From positions 1,015,646,001 through 1,015,710,000 of the forward strand of contig NC_056726.1 of NCBI RefSeq assembly GCF_019279795.1: a stretch of DNA of 64,000 bases, given 5' to 3'. Positions 1 through 12,877 of the stretch are shown piece after piece. Below the pieces are notes generated by a model. That model ran no database searches. It was not told where the DNA came from and worked only from the letters and a program-made list of their open reading frames with translations. Position 1 is the first letter of the stretch; every line of letters begins with the position of its first letter. The DNA comes from Protopterus annectens (taxonomy: Eukaryota > Chordata > Ceratodontiformes > Protopteridae). The position numbers and the translations under genes are program-made.

Positions 1-220
1 TGTGGTAACCTTCTCCTCCTGACTGGTCTTGCCAGTCCTATGTTGAGAGAGCTCAGCCTCCAGTTTGGCCATATAGTTGCATCTCTCGCATGTATTTATG
101 TTTTGTGGGAGGAGGAGAGGGTTGTCTGTGTACATGAGGCAATTGTAACATTGCCTCAATATTCCCAGGTTCACCAGCTGAGCAGGAGAGGACACTAGCA
201 ACTGATCCCTCGACATGCTA
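1..220 (-). mobile_element. CR1 LINE, 5' end with ORF1 N-terminus (copy L1)
   Basis: Read on the minus strand, this matches positions 59200-59418 of copy A closely: the start MSxxQL near 219, the Cys-x2-Cys pair in the segment naming a membrane-less zinc-knuckle-like region, and the stretch encoding YTDNPLLL. It is the first ~73 codons of CR1 ORF1. The rest of the element lies outside the window to the left. Sequence identity to copy A is obvious by eye over about 200 bp, so this is a relatively young copy. Confidence 0.85.
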
Positions 221-620
221 GAAGGAATAGACAAAAAAACTTTAAAAGAGATTCCGGGGGACTTGGGTGACCGAGAAATGGGGGTTTACCTTTTTGGGGT
301 ACTATCTATGGCAAGAGTGCCGTATCAAGGTAATAAGTACTGTAGGAGCAAGTGCTAGGTTTAATAGATAGAGAATAGTCTACTTGGAGTCAAGTAGAGA
401 TGATCTTTTTAGTTATAGGATACGCTGATTAGATCAGTAGTATAGTTTGAGGAAGGTAGTTTTAAGGGAAAATTTGAAGAGTGGACTTTAGGTAGCCCGA
501 ATAGTTTAAACCTGCTTAACCACAGTGGCAACTCCGGCTAAATCGCGCTAAATCACGCTAAAGCGCGCTTTATAGCAGGGGGCTGGAAAAGACAGGAAAT
601 GACCCAAAATGGCCAATAGA
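221..620 (-). other. possible CR1 5' untranslated region
   Basis: Upstream (rightwards) of the ORF1 start in copy L1. It is GC-richer than its surroundings and carries short tandem units of the form CTAAATCGCG/CTAAATCACG/CTAAAGCGCG around 538-572, as expected for an internal LINE promoter region. Its sequence does not match the 5' UTRs of copies A or H, so the boundary and even membership in the element are inferences. Confidence 0.35.
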
Positions 621-1663
621 CTACAAGTTACTGCCTTAAACCACTCCTCTAAGGACAAACAGGCAGCTCAGTACTCCCCACTCTCACTGGTGAGTAAAGA
701 AACTTCCCCCTGACCAAACAAGGAAAATGGAGAAACACAGGAACCAAGACAAAGCCCAGGGATCAGCAAAATCTGATAGGAATAGGAATCAAACCCTCAG
801 TACTGCAGGATATAACCCCTTAGCAGTTTAAAGCCTTAATTATGTATGTTAATCCTGTCTGAGACAAGTCACTCCAGTTGTCCGTTCCCAGGCTCCGAAG
901 GCTCTACACAGGTAAAAAAAAATAAATAAAAACAAAAAAATAAAAACTCAGTAAACATAAGATGATAAATATGTGGAAGAAAGTTTACTTTTTTTCAAGC
1001 AAGTTATTTATTATGCAATTATGCAGACACAGAAAACAAACAAAAACCCAGGCAGGTGTAAGCAAATCAGAGGAACTGAAATACATTTGCTAATACTAGG
1101 ATATCCATAGGAGCACACTGGTACTCAGAGCATCAAACACAGATTAAAAAGCAAACTGAATGCAGAAAATGTGACATGAATGCTAGTTTAACACCAAGAT
1201 AAATGTGATATTTATAAACAAGAATATACTCTTTTTAAACATGAGTTTACTTTCATTTGCTCTGGGAAAACAGAAAAAATATTCAGTTTGACAGCATTCT
1301 TATACAGCTCTGTCACTGGTCATTAAATTCTGTTTTTCTGTATGAACATATAACAAAAAATTTTGGCAACAGCTTCTCCTGACCCAGGAAGCATATGTTG
1401 TTAAGTATGCAGCAATGTGTCAGTATTTCTAAAAATAAAAGCATAACAATAACAAAACAGCAAGTTTCTGTCTCTTTAATGCATGGATAGTCAAACTGCA
1501 TGTCTCTTATACAATGGTGTATATGAAGCAGTCATTGCAGATTAGTAAATGGGAGAGAAAGGCTAGGTCATTTAGTCACTTACTGTAGCTAACAAGTAAT
1601 AACCCAATGGAATTTCAGTTTCATCTCACTGTCGCTTTACTGTATACACCTTTCTCTTGCTCA

Positions 1664-1670
<7 letters not shown>
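621..1670. other. unassigned AT-rich DNA
   Basis: I see no coding signal, repeat structure or recognised element. The short open frames here have no family features and are interrupted at random-like intervals. Confidence 0.5.

Positions 1671-1706
<36 letters not shown>
1671..1706. repeat. (TC)n microsatellite
   Basis: An almost pure TC tract of about 36 bases, preceded by a short TG stretch. Confidence 0.95.
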
Positions 1707-1708
<2 letters not shown>

Positions 1709-3101
1709 GTTCTCTTCTAACCTGTCATGAATTCCTACTGTCAGCACTTCAGCAATGTAGGCACAACCAGGTGAGAAAAGCTGAAACCTGACACCATTTC
1801 TGTGAAGTACTTTGTGTGTGGCTTGCTTTACTCTGAAGTCTAAGGAAAGCAGCATCCTCAGGAGATGAAGAAGGAAGAGTCCTTGGTAATTAAAGCACAC
1901 AGTAAGATTTGAAGCCTACGAAACACACAGACTGCGGTTAGCCATCCATTTGCCAGCTGTTATTCTGCACTTCTCTTAGTTACTCGTGAAAAATTGCATC
2001 TACAGCCATCCTGGTGCTTCTTCATTGGTGATGTTAGTGGGAGACGGAAAGAAGGAACACATGAATCTCTCACGACAGTGTACATCAAGGTATGTTTTGT
2101 ATAAGCAAAGCCTTTTAGATGTGTGTGTTTGGAATGACCTGATTTATTTTTGTGCTAATAAATGGTTTCTACAGAATGGTCTAAGGCAGACAGAAGGTAC
2201 CACGGCTAACTTAATACATACATAAGTTTTTCTTCTGTGCGGGTGCTTAACTTCTGGAAGAGGTTTTGCACAAGAAATAGGTACAATATAAAAGAAATTT
2301 TAAACAGTAACTGAATTGTAATGGCATGAGTGTCAAGCAGTTAATAACCTTATTGATTTGGTGGCAAATTTTGCACAAATCTTCACTTATGTCACCATCA
2401 GCAACCGAGTCATTTTACACACAATTCAATATCTTTGACCCTGAGAAATGTTTTCGTTTTTAGGGTGTCACTGCTTTTGCTGTATATGCTCATACTTTCA
2501 GTGCATGGAAAAGTGGGTTAATTTAGGTACCTGATCTTTAAAATTACTACATGTTTAAGTTAAGGTATTATATCATGGATAAAATAGGAATCTGGGCTAC
2601 CTGTTTTGACTGATAGTGGTTACTAGAACTAAAACATAGGATAGGTGAGGGTTTCTTTTTCATCAATTCTCCGTGTCAACATCCTGTTCTATTTAGTCTG
2701 AAATGCATCAGTATTTAGTTAACTTGTCCTGCATTGCTGATACTCATGCTTTTCTACCCATTTTGCTCATTTACTGATGTGTATAGTTTCTTTTCTGACA
2801 TTGAGTAGAATTTTATTTTACATAGAAATTGTCAGCGTTATGAAGTTTTGACTATTTAGAAACCTGTTGAACATCCAATATCTACTCTAAATATGTTATT
2901 TCCAAATAATACTGACCTTTCAGCATGCCCTTGTTTTGTATTTCTTTTTGTAAAGTAACATTAAAATAAGAAAAAATATACCCAGAGGAATATGTAGACT
3001 CGTCCTACCTTAGGTATTCTGTGTATTTTCATTTCTCTTTCTCTCAATCAGTGTTATTCTTATTTATTCTGGGGCGATGTCGTAATGAGTTCTGATCTTA
3101 G
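1707..3101. other. unassigned DNA
   Basis: No gene or recognisable repeat is visible. A 79-codon open frame at 1986-2225 shows no family motif, codon bias or neighbours to support it and is treated as chance. Confidence 0.5.
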
Positions 3102-3137
3102 CCCCCCCCCCCCACACACACACACACACACACACAC
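3102..3137. repeat. (C)n(CA)n compound microsatellite
   Basis: A run of about 12 C followed by about 12 CA units. Confidence 0.95.
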
Positions 3138-6100
3138 TCATCCTTTCTAACACTGACTGTCTATTTGAAGAATTAGACTGTTAATGTATTACACAAAGAC
3201 ATTTTGTATCACCTGCCAGGAAGGATTGCAGCACGAGCAATGGTAACAAAGTAACAAAATGTAGCACTGTCATGTAGCCTATGGACGTCTCTGTCTCTGT
3301 GTTATGTCTGCTGCTGTGGTTTATCCTTACTGCCTCTGTTTCTCAGTAATATAGCTCAGTGTTCTCCAGTACTCTGCCTTTGTAGTCCAAATATTTTCCA
3401 CAAATCTATAACATTAAATAAAGCAAAATGAATATTAAACTAAGATTATGGCAAAGCTGAATGCACATCCTTCAAATCTAGTATTTATTTCTCAAAGCCA
3501 ATACACTCCAAGCTGCATTGGACCTTTAGATAGAAACATACAAAATATAAAATAAATAAGTAAAAATGAAATAAAAAAAAAGATGAAGGTACATCATAAA
3601 GGTGATTGCTTTAATGGAGTGCCATATAGACATATAGATCAGTAATAAAAGGCAGCTGTGTCTGAATCCAATTTATACAATGGGAGAGCAATAGGAAATA
3701 TGAGTTTAGCAGCTTTTGTCAAAGTTGATTATAGGCTTAGATGTTTTTAAATATTAAAATGATAAGCATTTCTCAGTGTAGATGTCCAGCTAATTGGTTT
3801 GCATAGTATTATTTAGCTTAACTGGAGAAAAAAAGCATTAGCATTTATCAGAAAACTAATATAAACATTGTCAACCAATTTGTTATGATGCCGGACAAGA
3901 TTAATTTTTACTGATACTTATAAATTGTGTAAAAATAATTGTTTAGCTAACTTTGCCGAGTACTGTGGCATAACTAATCTTTAGTCAAGTGGTAGCACTT
4001 GGGACAACACTAGACTACACACGTTATTCCTCTGTCATATGGAGTCGTCCTCACTGTGTAGTGTATCAGAAAACAAATGCTCATCGAATTGGAATGGAAC
4101 ATTTTCCTTGAAATCGGTTACTTCCTGTCAGCTTTATAAGGGCTGAGTAGGACTTCTCTTACTTGTGCTGAATCAAACTTACATATATATGCTTTAATGT
4201 GTCTGGTTCATTCTGACAAGTGATTCCTGTTTAGCATACAAGAATCAAAATGCCTCCTCTCCACCTTAGACACATACTGTTCATATATAACCATGTAATT
4301 TTAGATAGGATTTACTCTGTCTCTAGGACTTTATATTAAATACTGATTTGACAGATGAGACTAAACTTGTATAAGTGTAGCATGCCTACCTCTCTGCTCT
4401 TACAAATTGGTACCGCATCTATCTGTCACCACAACATAACTCAAAGTTCATCATCAGAAAATGCATTCCAAGCAGTAGATGACATTTTTACTTCTTCAGA
4501 ACCTGTTGTTAAGTTATGATTTTTTTTTTAAATAAGGGGACACTGAGAAACCATAAATATTGACATGTTGCATTGTATTTCTTGAAGGGCATTTCACATT
4601 ATTTGTCATTAGACCACCTCATGATTGTGACAGTTACCACTTACCGCATTTAGCCATTTTTTTTAGCATGAAAGTAGATTATAGGACTTATTTTACAAAA
4701 TAACAAGGAAAGTAAAACATAAAACTGGTTGCAGTTTATTTATTTATTTATTTATCTATTTATTTACATATATTTTTTTAAATGAGGAAGGATGATCATA
4801 TCCCTGATAGGAAAATTAGTTTCACATATTTTAGAATAATCAAGCCAGTAGTTATTTTCTTTAATATGACAACCTTAGCCATACATCTATTAATATACAT
4901 CAGCATCTGGGCCTTAAACTCAAAATATGCTTATTTTGTTGTATATATAACTGATATAATTTCTCATATCTGGGTCAAATATGTATTACAACCCCAAACA
5001 TATACTACCAACTGAACTAAATGTTTTGCCCAACAGCATATAAAACATTCATTATCTTTGTCGTGAGGCATGATTGTTAAAAGTGCCTACCCAAAATCTG
5101 AGACAAACATCTGCCAAGCATTAACGTTATGATCGTGCAGTTAATCAAAAGAACACAGCCTCAGACTGTCAACACTGCACACTATTTTCATTTGGAAATT
5201 TCATTCAAATCTCATCACAGGAATTCCAATTGAATTGTCGCTGAGCAAGTCAAAATGTTTTGTGCTATGGCATGACATTTCTTAGCAAAAACACTAAATA
5301 TGACTACATGCTTAAAACTAATATAGAAACTGACAAAAATTTGCTAAGGCATTATCCTGAACACTGCATGTTTGTTTGGTATTGAGCATGATAAGAACAT
5401 ATTATGGAGCTTTAATAGATGGCATTGCGCTGTGTTGGCACTGTTTCTGTTTGTGATAATAACCCACATGAAATGGCTCTTTTCTTCCATTTGTACTAAT
5501 TGTTGTTGAGAATGAAGAAAAACTGATCAAGAATTTTGGTTTTGTTTAAGCTGACAGGAGGGAGGTCCTAAGGCTGCTCTCTAAACCTGCTAAGCATGAT
5601 TTTATAATTCCCTAAATGATAATGTAAAATGTGCACAGAATGCTAATTTGGGCACATCACGGTGAGTTGCTTTCCAGCACCTGGTCAAGAATAAAGGTAA
5701 TTTTGTAGTGATTCTAGCAGTTGTTAAGAGTAGGTGAGTGACACAGGCAGAGATAGAGGAAGAGGAAGAATACATGAAGAGAAGAGAAGAGAAAAAATGA
5801 TGTGAAGAAGAGGGCAGAGAGAGACATGGGGGCATAGAGAAAAAGGCAAAGAGAAGCAGTGAGGAATCATGGAGAATCTGTGCATACGTTAAAGGTCAGG
5901 GACAACACAGTTAGTTAAGCATCATAGCTGCTTATGCAGTCCAATCCTCCCCTAAAAGCTCTTAGACTTGTGAAAATGAGAAAAAAAGGCTATTTCCTAG
6001 CCATATGCATAGCTGGACCTCATCTGCTAATTTGAAAACAATACATTGCTGTTAGATGCACCAGAAATGTATTCAGTTCAGAATTCATAATTAGCTAGCA

Positions 6101-6537
6101 CGGAAATCTTGCTTTAATAGCATGTCAGCAATACAGCCAAAGGATATGGTGGGGGGGGGGCTTTTGTAACTATATACTATTGTAGATATTTGCAAAGTGT
6201 GTATGCATGCATTGGTTAATATTTTAGAATAAATGCCCAAAAACTGTTGAATAACAGAGGTGGGCTCATTTGAATCTGCTGTTAGTTCTACTGGAAACTT
6301 TTCTTTTCAGTGGACTAAAATTCAGGAAAATGAATCAAACAAAAGATCATTCTCTAGCATCTTCCAGTGATCTATAATATTGTGGGGGATGTTGCCTCTC
6401 CTACTGTGAACCATCCCTTAGTATTGTAAGTATATTAAGTCGCCTACATGCAACTTAAGCATAGCCACTCCAAGGCTGCTCAACCTTAGAAAAAAGCAGC
6501 CGTACTCAATCTCTGCCAAAAAAAACAGTGTCCCCAT
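3138..6537. other. unassigned AT-rich DNA with short simple repeats
   Basis: No gene is supported. The region contains a (TTTA)n tract at about 4735-4766, a purine-rich (GA) stretch at about 5740-5850 and a G9-10 run near 6150. The small open frames at 4782-5015 and 5602-5835 are low-complexity or random-looking. Confidence 0.5.
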
Positions 6538-7215
6538 TTCTCTGTTAATATGTTCTCCAGAATGCACGTGTCTCTGTTAATTTGTTCTCCAGATGGCATG
6601 TGTGTCTCTGTTATTGTGCTCTCCAGATGGCATGTGTGTCTCTGTTAATGTGTTCTCTAAATGGCACATGTATATCTCTGTTAATGTGTTCTCCAGATGA
6701 CACATGCATCTCTGTTAATGTGCTCTCCAGATGGCACATGTGTCTATGTTAATGTGCTCTCCAGATGGCACATGCATCTCTGTTAATGTGCTCTCCAGAT
6801 GGCACATATGTCTCTGTTAATGTGTTCCCCAGATGGCATATATGTCTCTGCTAATCTGTTCTCCAGATGACACATGTGTCTCTGTTAATGTGCTCTCCAT
6901 ATGGAATGTGTGTCTCTTTTAATGTGTTCCCCAGATAGCACATGCATCTCTGTTAATGTGCACTCCAGATGGCACGTGTCTCTGTTAATGTGCTCTCCAG
7001 ATGGTATGTGTGTCTCTGTTAATGTGTTCTCCAGATGGCACGTGTCTCTGTTAGTATGCTCTCCAGATGGCACATGTGTCTCTGTTAGTGTGCTCTCCAG
7101 ATGGCGTGTGAGTCTCTGTTAATTTGCTGTCCAGATGGCACATGTGTCTCTGTTAATGTGTTCCCCAGATGGCACATGTGTCTCTGTTAATGTGTTCCCC
7201 AGATGGCACATGTGT
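6538..7215. repeat. minisatellite, about 20 units of 31-36 bp
   Basis: Head-to-tail units built on TCTCTGTTAATGTG, CTCTCCAGATGGCACATG and variants. Unit length varies because of small indels around the CA/TG dinucleotides. Most units differ by one to four bases. The array ends sharply at about 7215. Open frames on both strands inside it are a by-product of the periodicity. Confidence 0.93.
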
Positions 7216-7529
7216 ACTTGATGATCTGATTTGAAATGATACCTAAACCCTCAACCCCGGGATGATACTCCTACCCTTTCCATGATACCTCCTCCTCCCT
7301 ACTCTGCTACTCTTAACTTTATCTGCCTTACACACCTCACTTTTCCTTTATTGTGCCTGTCTCCTCCTCTGTTCCATTTTCTTCCTACCTTCTTTTCTAA
7401 AATCCACAATGTTGGCTATTTTACATCCCTATTATAATGCCTACCCTAATATTAAATGCTGTGAATAGCACAGACTTTAATTGCAAATGTCACTGAAACC
7501 ATTCTATATTGTAAACATTTGTTATAGTT
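7216..7529. other. unassigned pyrimidine-rich DNA
   Basis: CT-rich non-coding sequence between the minisatellite and CR1 copy C. No feature recognised. Confidence 0.5.
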
Positions 7530-9868
7530 ATGCTACCTAGACCTAGTCATTACCAACATGAGTGACCGGTGTTTCACATCTGAAATTAACTCCTCGTTGG
7601 TCAGATCCGACAATAAGCTAATCACGCTAGATATCCACATCCCGCCCCCACCCACCATTAAGGAAACCATGGTAAAAGATTTCTCTAAAGCCAACTTCAT
7701 GCTTCTTAAGACAGAAGTGGTGAACTTCATGACACCCATGCAGATGAACAACACAATTAGGACTGCTGAATCATGCACAAATGCAGTCTGTAAGCACTTA
7801 CATGACTGCATGGATCATGCTATCCCAAACAGAACCAAGATGCTATCATCCAAAAAAAGGAAGCCAATCTGGTGGTCCCCTGCCATAAACAAACTCTACA
7901 ACAGAAGGAAGAAACTGTTACAAAAGAGAGTAAAATCCCATGAGTGGAGGAGCTCCCTGGTTTGCCTCAGTAAGGAGCTGAGATCCCTTATAAGATCCTC
8001 CAAAGCTAGCTATGAAAATAAAATTGCCACTGATTCTAAGGGCAACCACAAAGCATTCTATAGCTATATCAAGAATTTCAATGGCAACACCCAGTTCTGC
8101 TCAGAGTTACAGCACAGCAGCACGAAAATTACAGAACCAACTGATATTGCCAACATCCTGGCAGATAGGTTCAGTGCTAACTTTACCCCCTCTCATCCCC
8201 TAAACAGCCCATATCTATACAGGAAGAATGCAGAGTCCCTGTAATCACATCTATGCAGGTAAAAGATGCACTCTCTAAAACCAAAAACACAACATCCATG
8301 GGACCGGACAAAATCCCAGGCCATGTTTTACATGAACTTTAGAACAAACTGGCTCCCCACCTAAGCACCTTGATCAATCATAGTCTCACATCAGGCTTTG
8401 TGCCCACTGAATGGCACACAGCAACAGTTATCTCACTCCACAAATGGGGAGCCACCACTGATCCTGAGAACTATCGCCCTATTAGCCTGATGAGCCTGGT
8501 CTGCAAGGCCATGGAACGTATCACCATGGAACTCCTAAACAAAGACATTGGTAACCTCCAAACTCTGGACCCCACCCAGTTTGGGTTTGTGAAAGGCAGA
8601 TCTTGCCTTCTGAACCTGATCAACTTCTTTGAGGCAGTCACCAAAGCCATAGACGAGGGTAAGGTGGTTCACACTGCTTATCTTGACCTCGCCAAGGCTT
8701 TTGACACCATCCCCCATTCTGGAATTATAGCTAAACTCACTAATCTAGGTATAAATCCCTACGTCACAAGATGGGTTGCCAGCTGGCTCACTGACAGAAC
8801 CCACACTGTAAAAGTTGCAGACTCCAAATCTGACTGCAAACCAGTAACAAGTGGAGCACCACAGGGTTCAGTCCTGGGATCTATTCTGTTTGGTATCTAC
8901 TTCTCTGAAGTACAGGCTAACACAGAAGGCCTCTGTCTAATGAAGTTCACAGATGACTGCAAACTAGGAGCTATAGTCGAGTCCCCAAATGATGTGGACA
9001 TCCTACAGACGTCCTCACTGAGACAGATGCCTGGTGTCAGAGGCATGGCCTCAAGCTCAATGCCAAAAAGTGCATTGTCATCCCCTTTGGTAAAAACTCT
9101 GTACCCTTGAACTATCACATAAACTGCAGTCTACTTAACACTGAATGTGCGATAAGAGACCTTGGGACTCAGGTGGACAGCAGTCTCTTTTTTGATAATC
9201 ACATCGCCACAGTAGTCAGGAAATCCTTCTATATGGCACACCTCATCACAAAAGGGTTCTCATCCAGGAAAATAAAACATCATTGTTCCCCTCTACTCAT
9301 CACTCATTAGACCCATTCTAGAGAACAATGCCCCTTTTGGAATGTACCTCACAAGACATCTGCAGCAGCTGGAAAGGCCACAGAAGTATCTCACAAAGAG
9401 GATTACTGGCCTCAAACAGATGCCTTACACTGACCATCTCAAAAAACTCCAGCTTTACTCTGTAGCATATCGCCTAACATATAAAGCTATGTTAAACCAA
9501 GAGCTGTTGGGTATGCTACACCTAAAGTAATACCTATCCTTCCAAGGTACATGCTCTAGGGACCTAAACCTTGTCACCACAATAAACAGGACATGATGGA
9601 GGGATAGATTCCTGTCCCAGAGACTTCCTATACTTTGGAACAAGCTACCCATCTATGTCAAGCAAAGTTCCTCATTAGCACTCTTCAAGAAAAATCTTGA
9701 TGAGTGGATGGGAAATAGGAAATACACCCCAGGGATAACTTCTGTGGCTCTGCTTGACAGGGCCACAGGAAATTAACTTTCTTGGGTGGCGTAAGTCATG
9801 GAACCTTGTTGGCTAGGCTTACTTAGGCCCTTGGGCCGATAGCCTAGTATCTAACTATGAACCTACTA
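7530..9868 (+). mobile_element. CR1 LINE copy C, 5'-truncated ORF2 plus 3' end
   Basis: The copy begins inside the endonuclease domain at the LDLVITN equivalent and continues through the SDxKL endonuclease end, the linker KKRKPIWWSPAINKLYNRRKKLL, the RT and the C-terminal region to the CR1 3' UTR ending CCTAGTATCTAACTATGAAC. Frame-open stretches are 7558-8244, 8370-9110, 9107-9310 and 9342-9530, so several frameshifts and stops separate them. The RT shows YLDLAKAFDTIPH, SGAPQGSVLG and FTDD in place of FADD. A deletion near 9480 removes the LLRDNLCL segment. It is a dead copy of intermediate age. Confidence 0.92.
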
Positions 9869-10053
9869 TTACGTTGAATTACATTATTGTTAATCATGTA
9901 TGCATGTAACCACTTGTATAACATGTGCTACTGTTTGTTCATTGTATCTCTGTTGGAACTTTTCTCCTCGGGCCTTCACTGAAAATGGGCTCTTTGTGGC
10001 CCAGTTGGACATTCCTGGTAAACAAATGACAAATAAATAAATAAATATGCATT
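9869..10053 (+). repeat. second retroposon tail directly after CR1 copy C
   Basis: Beyond the usual CR1 end, 185 bp follow that look like another LINE/SINE 3' end. They contain a hairpin-prone GGGCC/GGCCC pair at about 9979-10001, then TTCCTGGTAAACAAATGACA and an (AAAT)n tail ending near 10050. Either copy C landed in the last bases of an older element, or this is an alternative longer 3' end of the same family. None of the other CR1 copies in the window carries it. Confidence 0.5.
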
Positions 10054-10659
10054 TTGAAAATCAGCTATTCAATGAAAATGCATTTGTTAGGCTATATTCC
10101 AAGGCATCTCTTTAGGCTGAATCATGTTTTCAAAAAAATAACAGAAAATAAAGGAAAAGATGTGGCATACTGTATTTAAGCCTTGAAGACAAACCAAGAA
10201 GAAACTTTGCAGTGTGGAGGGTGTGAAGTTCACTCCTTAAAATATGTTATGCACCTAGTTCACAAATAAAAATCAAACTATAAAATACGTACTACAAAAT
10301 AATAAAATAGCAGGTATAAACAAGGTATAAAATAATAAGTAATCCAGCATAGCCCTCACTACTCAGTAAAAAAAAAATCCCTTTAGACTTTATGGATCTG
10401 TTCCAAACAGTAGTCAGAGTTGCTACAAGATGATGAATAAAGATAAAATTAAAAAAAAAATGTCAAACTATTTGAAACATACCCACATTCTTCAAATTGT
10501 ACACTTTTTATCTGGCTTCTTATACTTCAGCTTTGTGGGTTTGTCTGCTGCTTCACTCACATATGCTTGAGCTTTATATGACAGAGGGCACATGAGCTTC
10601 GACTGAAAGAGGGTACAACTCACTAACGTAAACCAGTCAGAAACTGAAACAAATTAAAT
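10054..10659. other. unassigned AT-rich DNA
   Basis: No coding or repeat structure recognised. Contains A-rich runs only. Confidence 0.5.
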
Positions 10660-11221
10660 AAATAAGGCCCCACCTCCTCCCATGCTGTGTCTGTGCTGCT
10701 CCCAGCTCACTGCTTCACCATGTCTACAACAGCTCATTTGCTTTCTCTCCTGCACTTTTCCACCTTTTGAACAACCAGAGATACACTTTCTGCCATGCAG
10801 TCCGTGCTGCTGGCTCCAGCTTCTGCAGAGCTCCACTTTGTACCATAATAGCTCGCACACCTTCTCCTATTCTGTACCTCTGTTGACTCCAGCTTCTGCA
10901 CACTCTACCTTGCACCATGACAGCTCACACACCTTCTCCCATGTTGTGCCTGTGTTGCCTCCAGCTTCTGCATGGCTCTACCTTGCACAATAACAGTACC
11001 CACACCTTCTCCCATGCTGTACCTCTGTTGGCTTCAACTTCTGCAACACTCTGTTATGCACCATAACAGCCCCCAGATCTTCTCCCATGCTGTGCCTCTG
11101 TTGGCTCCAGCTTTTGCACTGCTCCAGCTTGCAGCATATCAGCTCCCAAACCTTCTCCAATGCTATGCCTGTGTTGCCTTCAGCTTCTGCACTGCACCAT
11201 CATGCACCGCATCATCTGGTT
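10660..11221. repeat. minisatellite, unit about 73 bp, left part
   Basis: Units start at the recurring ACCTTCTCCCATGCTG. These anchors fall at about 10858, 10931, 11003, 11077 and 11150, giving a period of 72-74 bp. Each unit also contains GTTGCCTCCAGCTTCTGCA and a TTGCACCATAACAGCT segment. About seven units are visible, the leftmost ones more diverged. One further unit lies at 14265-14336 beyond CR1 copy D, so D was inserted into the array. Confidence 0.9.
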
Positions 11222-11992
11222 AAACAGTATGACTCTCTTGACCTACTCTAGGTCCAATTAACTATAGGTAATGCACCCTACCACATCATTGCTAGCTACA
11301 GGTCTGCCACCATGAACCAAGAGAGGCACACCGCCTACCCTGACTTACTAGATTCAATCACTATTCTTCCATTGAATGGGTGAATATATGAGCACAAACA
11401 TGCAAACCCTGAAATTCCTGGACTTTGCCAATACAAATGCCCTAGACCAACTAGTCTGCATGCCCACAAGGGGCTCAAGTGTCCTAGAAATAGTACTCAC
11501 CAACATGGGGGATCGCTGCACTACCCCCTGTGTGTTGCCCTCCCTGGTAATGTTAGACCATAAATATGCCTCATGTGAAGTAATGATCAGACCTGACACC
11601 CCCACAGTAGCAAAACAAAATGAAACATTTCTCCAAAGCAAACTTCAGCCTACTAGGCGATGATATAAATAGTTACAAACCCCCTGCTAACACAGATAAC
11701 AATGACTCCTGTGCAGAGGAGTACACAAATGCCATGTATAACCACCTAAACAATTGTATAAACTCAGCTGACATTATTGGATCCAAACCAGGTCCTCACG
11801 AAAAAATAGGCCACCCTGGTTGACCTCAAGTGCAAACATGTTATAAAACAAAAAGAAGAATCTGATGTCTAAAAACAAGAGGGAAGTTACTCAGCAAAAG
11901 AAGAATACCCTCCACAGCTTGAACAAGCAAATCAGATATCTTGTAAAGTTTTCTAAAGCTAGTTACAAAGCTAAACTAGTATCCTTAGCTAA

Positions 11993-12128
11993 GGTTCATG
12001 GGTTAGTACTAGGCTAACTGCCCTTGTGAGTCATTTTAAGCCTAGTCAATTATCCCCTTTGAGATTTAAACCCTGTACCTTGTGTTTGTAAGGCAAACAC
12101 TTTAACCATTAGGCCACCCTCCCAACCC
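11993..12128 (-). mobile_element. tRNA-headed SINE with CR1 tail (SINE1) inside copy D
   Basis: On the minus strand it reads GGTTGGGAGGGTGGCCTAAT (head, A box), a GTGTTTG/CAAACAC hairpin, a B-box-like GGGTTTAAATCTC, then AGGCTTAAAATGACTCACAA and the CR1-type tail GCCTAGTACTAACCCATGAA. The other copy in this window is at 22954-23095. Target-site duplication is unclear: AAGG on the left and GAGG on the right. The CR1 interval it interrupts is recoverable from copy G (GCTAAGGATAATCATAA). Confidence 0.88.
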
Positions 12129-12639
12129 GAGGATAATCATAAGGCATTCTTTAGATAAATCTGAAATCTGAAAAGGAACACAGAACTATGTGCTGAACTT
12201 ATAATGCACTGTACCTCTTATACTGAACCTGAGGAAACTACCAACCTGCCAGCTGACAGGTTGGTGCAAACTTCACCCCTTCGTCCCCACCAGCCATACC
12301 CCAAAGACTATCTGACACCAGTCCATTACCTACTATCTCCAAAGAGCAGGTCAAATCTACCATCTCCAAAGCAAAACACACAGCCACCATGGGACCAGAT
12401 AACATCCCAGGCTGCTTACTAAACAGTCTAAAACCAGACCTAGAAGACTGGGATGTTATCTGGTCTCACCCTGAGCACTGGCTTTGTTCCAGCAGAGAGG
12501 AGAACAGCAACAGTAATCCCCTTGTACAAAGAGGGGCCATCATATGACCCTGGGAACTATAGACCCATAAGCCTAACCAGCCTTATCTACAAGGTCATGG
12601 AAAAAATGATTATGGACCTTATCAACAAGGACATAGACA

Positions 12640-12877
12640 CGTACTCACGGTGGCAGTGCTCCGGTAACATTGTCACCTCACAGTAAGACGCTGTCCAGTT
12701 CGATTCTCAGCTAGAGGGTCTTCTGCGTGGAGACATGCATGAATGGGCGTACCTTCATTGAAGGTTATGCATCAGGCCTGGCAAGCCGGTACGTAAAAAT
12801 CAACTGCCAATCATTAGTGGACCGGAGTTCCGCTGTGGCGACCCCTAACCGGGAAAAGCCGAAAGACACAAACAAAC
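12640..12877 (+). mobile_element. tRNA-headed SINE (SINE2) inside copy D
   Basis: Head GGTGGCAGTGCTCCGGTAAC (A-box region) and B box AGTTCGATTCTC, a TCTGCGTGGAGACATGCATG segment like the start of the V-SINE central domain, and a 3' part ending CCGCTGTGGCGACCCCTAAC then CGGGAAAAGCCGAAAGACAC and (AAAC)n. This resembles L2-clade LINE/SINE tails known from teleosts. It is flanked by a 19 bp duplication, ATCAACMAGGACATAGACA, at 12621-12639 and 12878-12896 (one mismatch), proving target-primed insertion into the CR1. Confidence 0.93.

Noticed and set aside
6885-7122. Repetitive Cys/Ser or Thr/Glu peptide on both strands
   Set aside because: By-product of the 31-36 bp minisatellite; mirror frames on both strands and unit indels break it.
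6538-7215. CRISPR-like array
   Set aside because: Repeats are contiguous without unique spacers, in a vertebrate-type sequence.
10654-11223. Cys/Leu-rich repetitive frames
   Set aside because: By-product of the 73 bp minisatellite.
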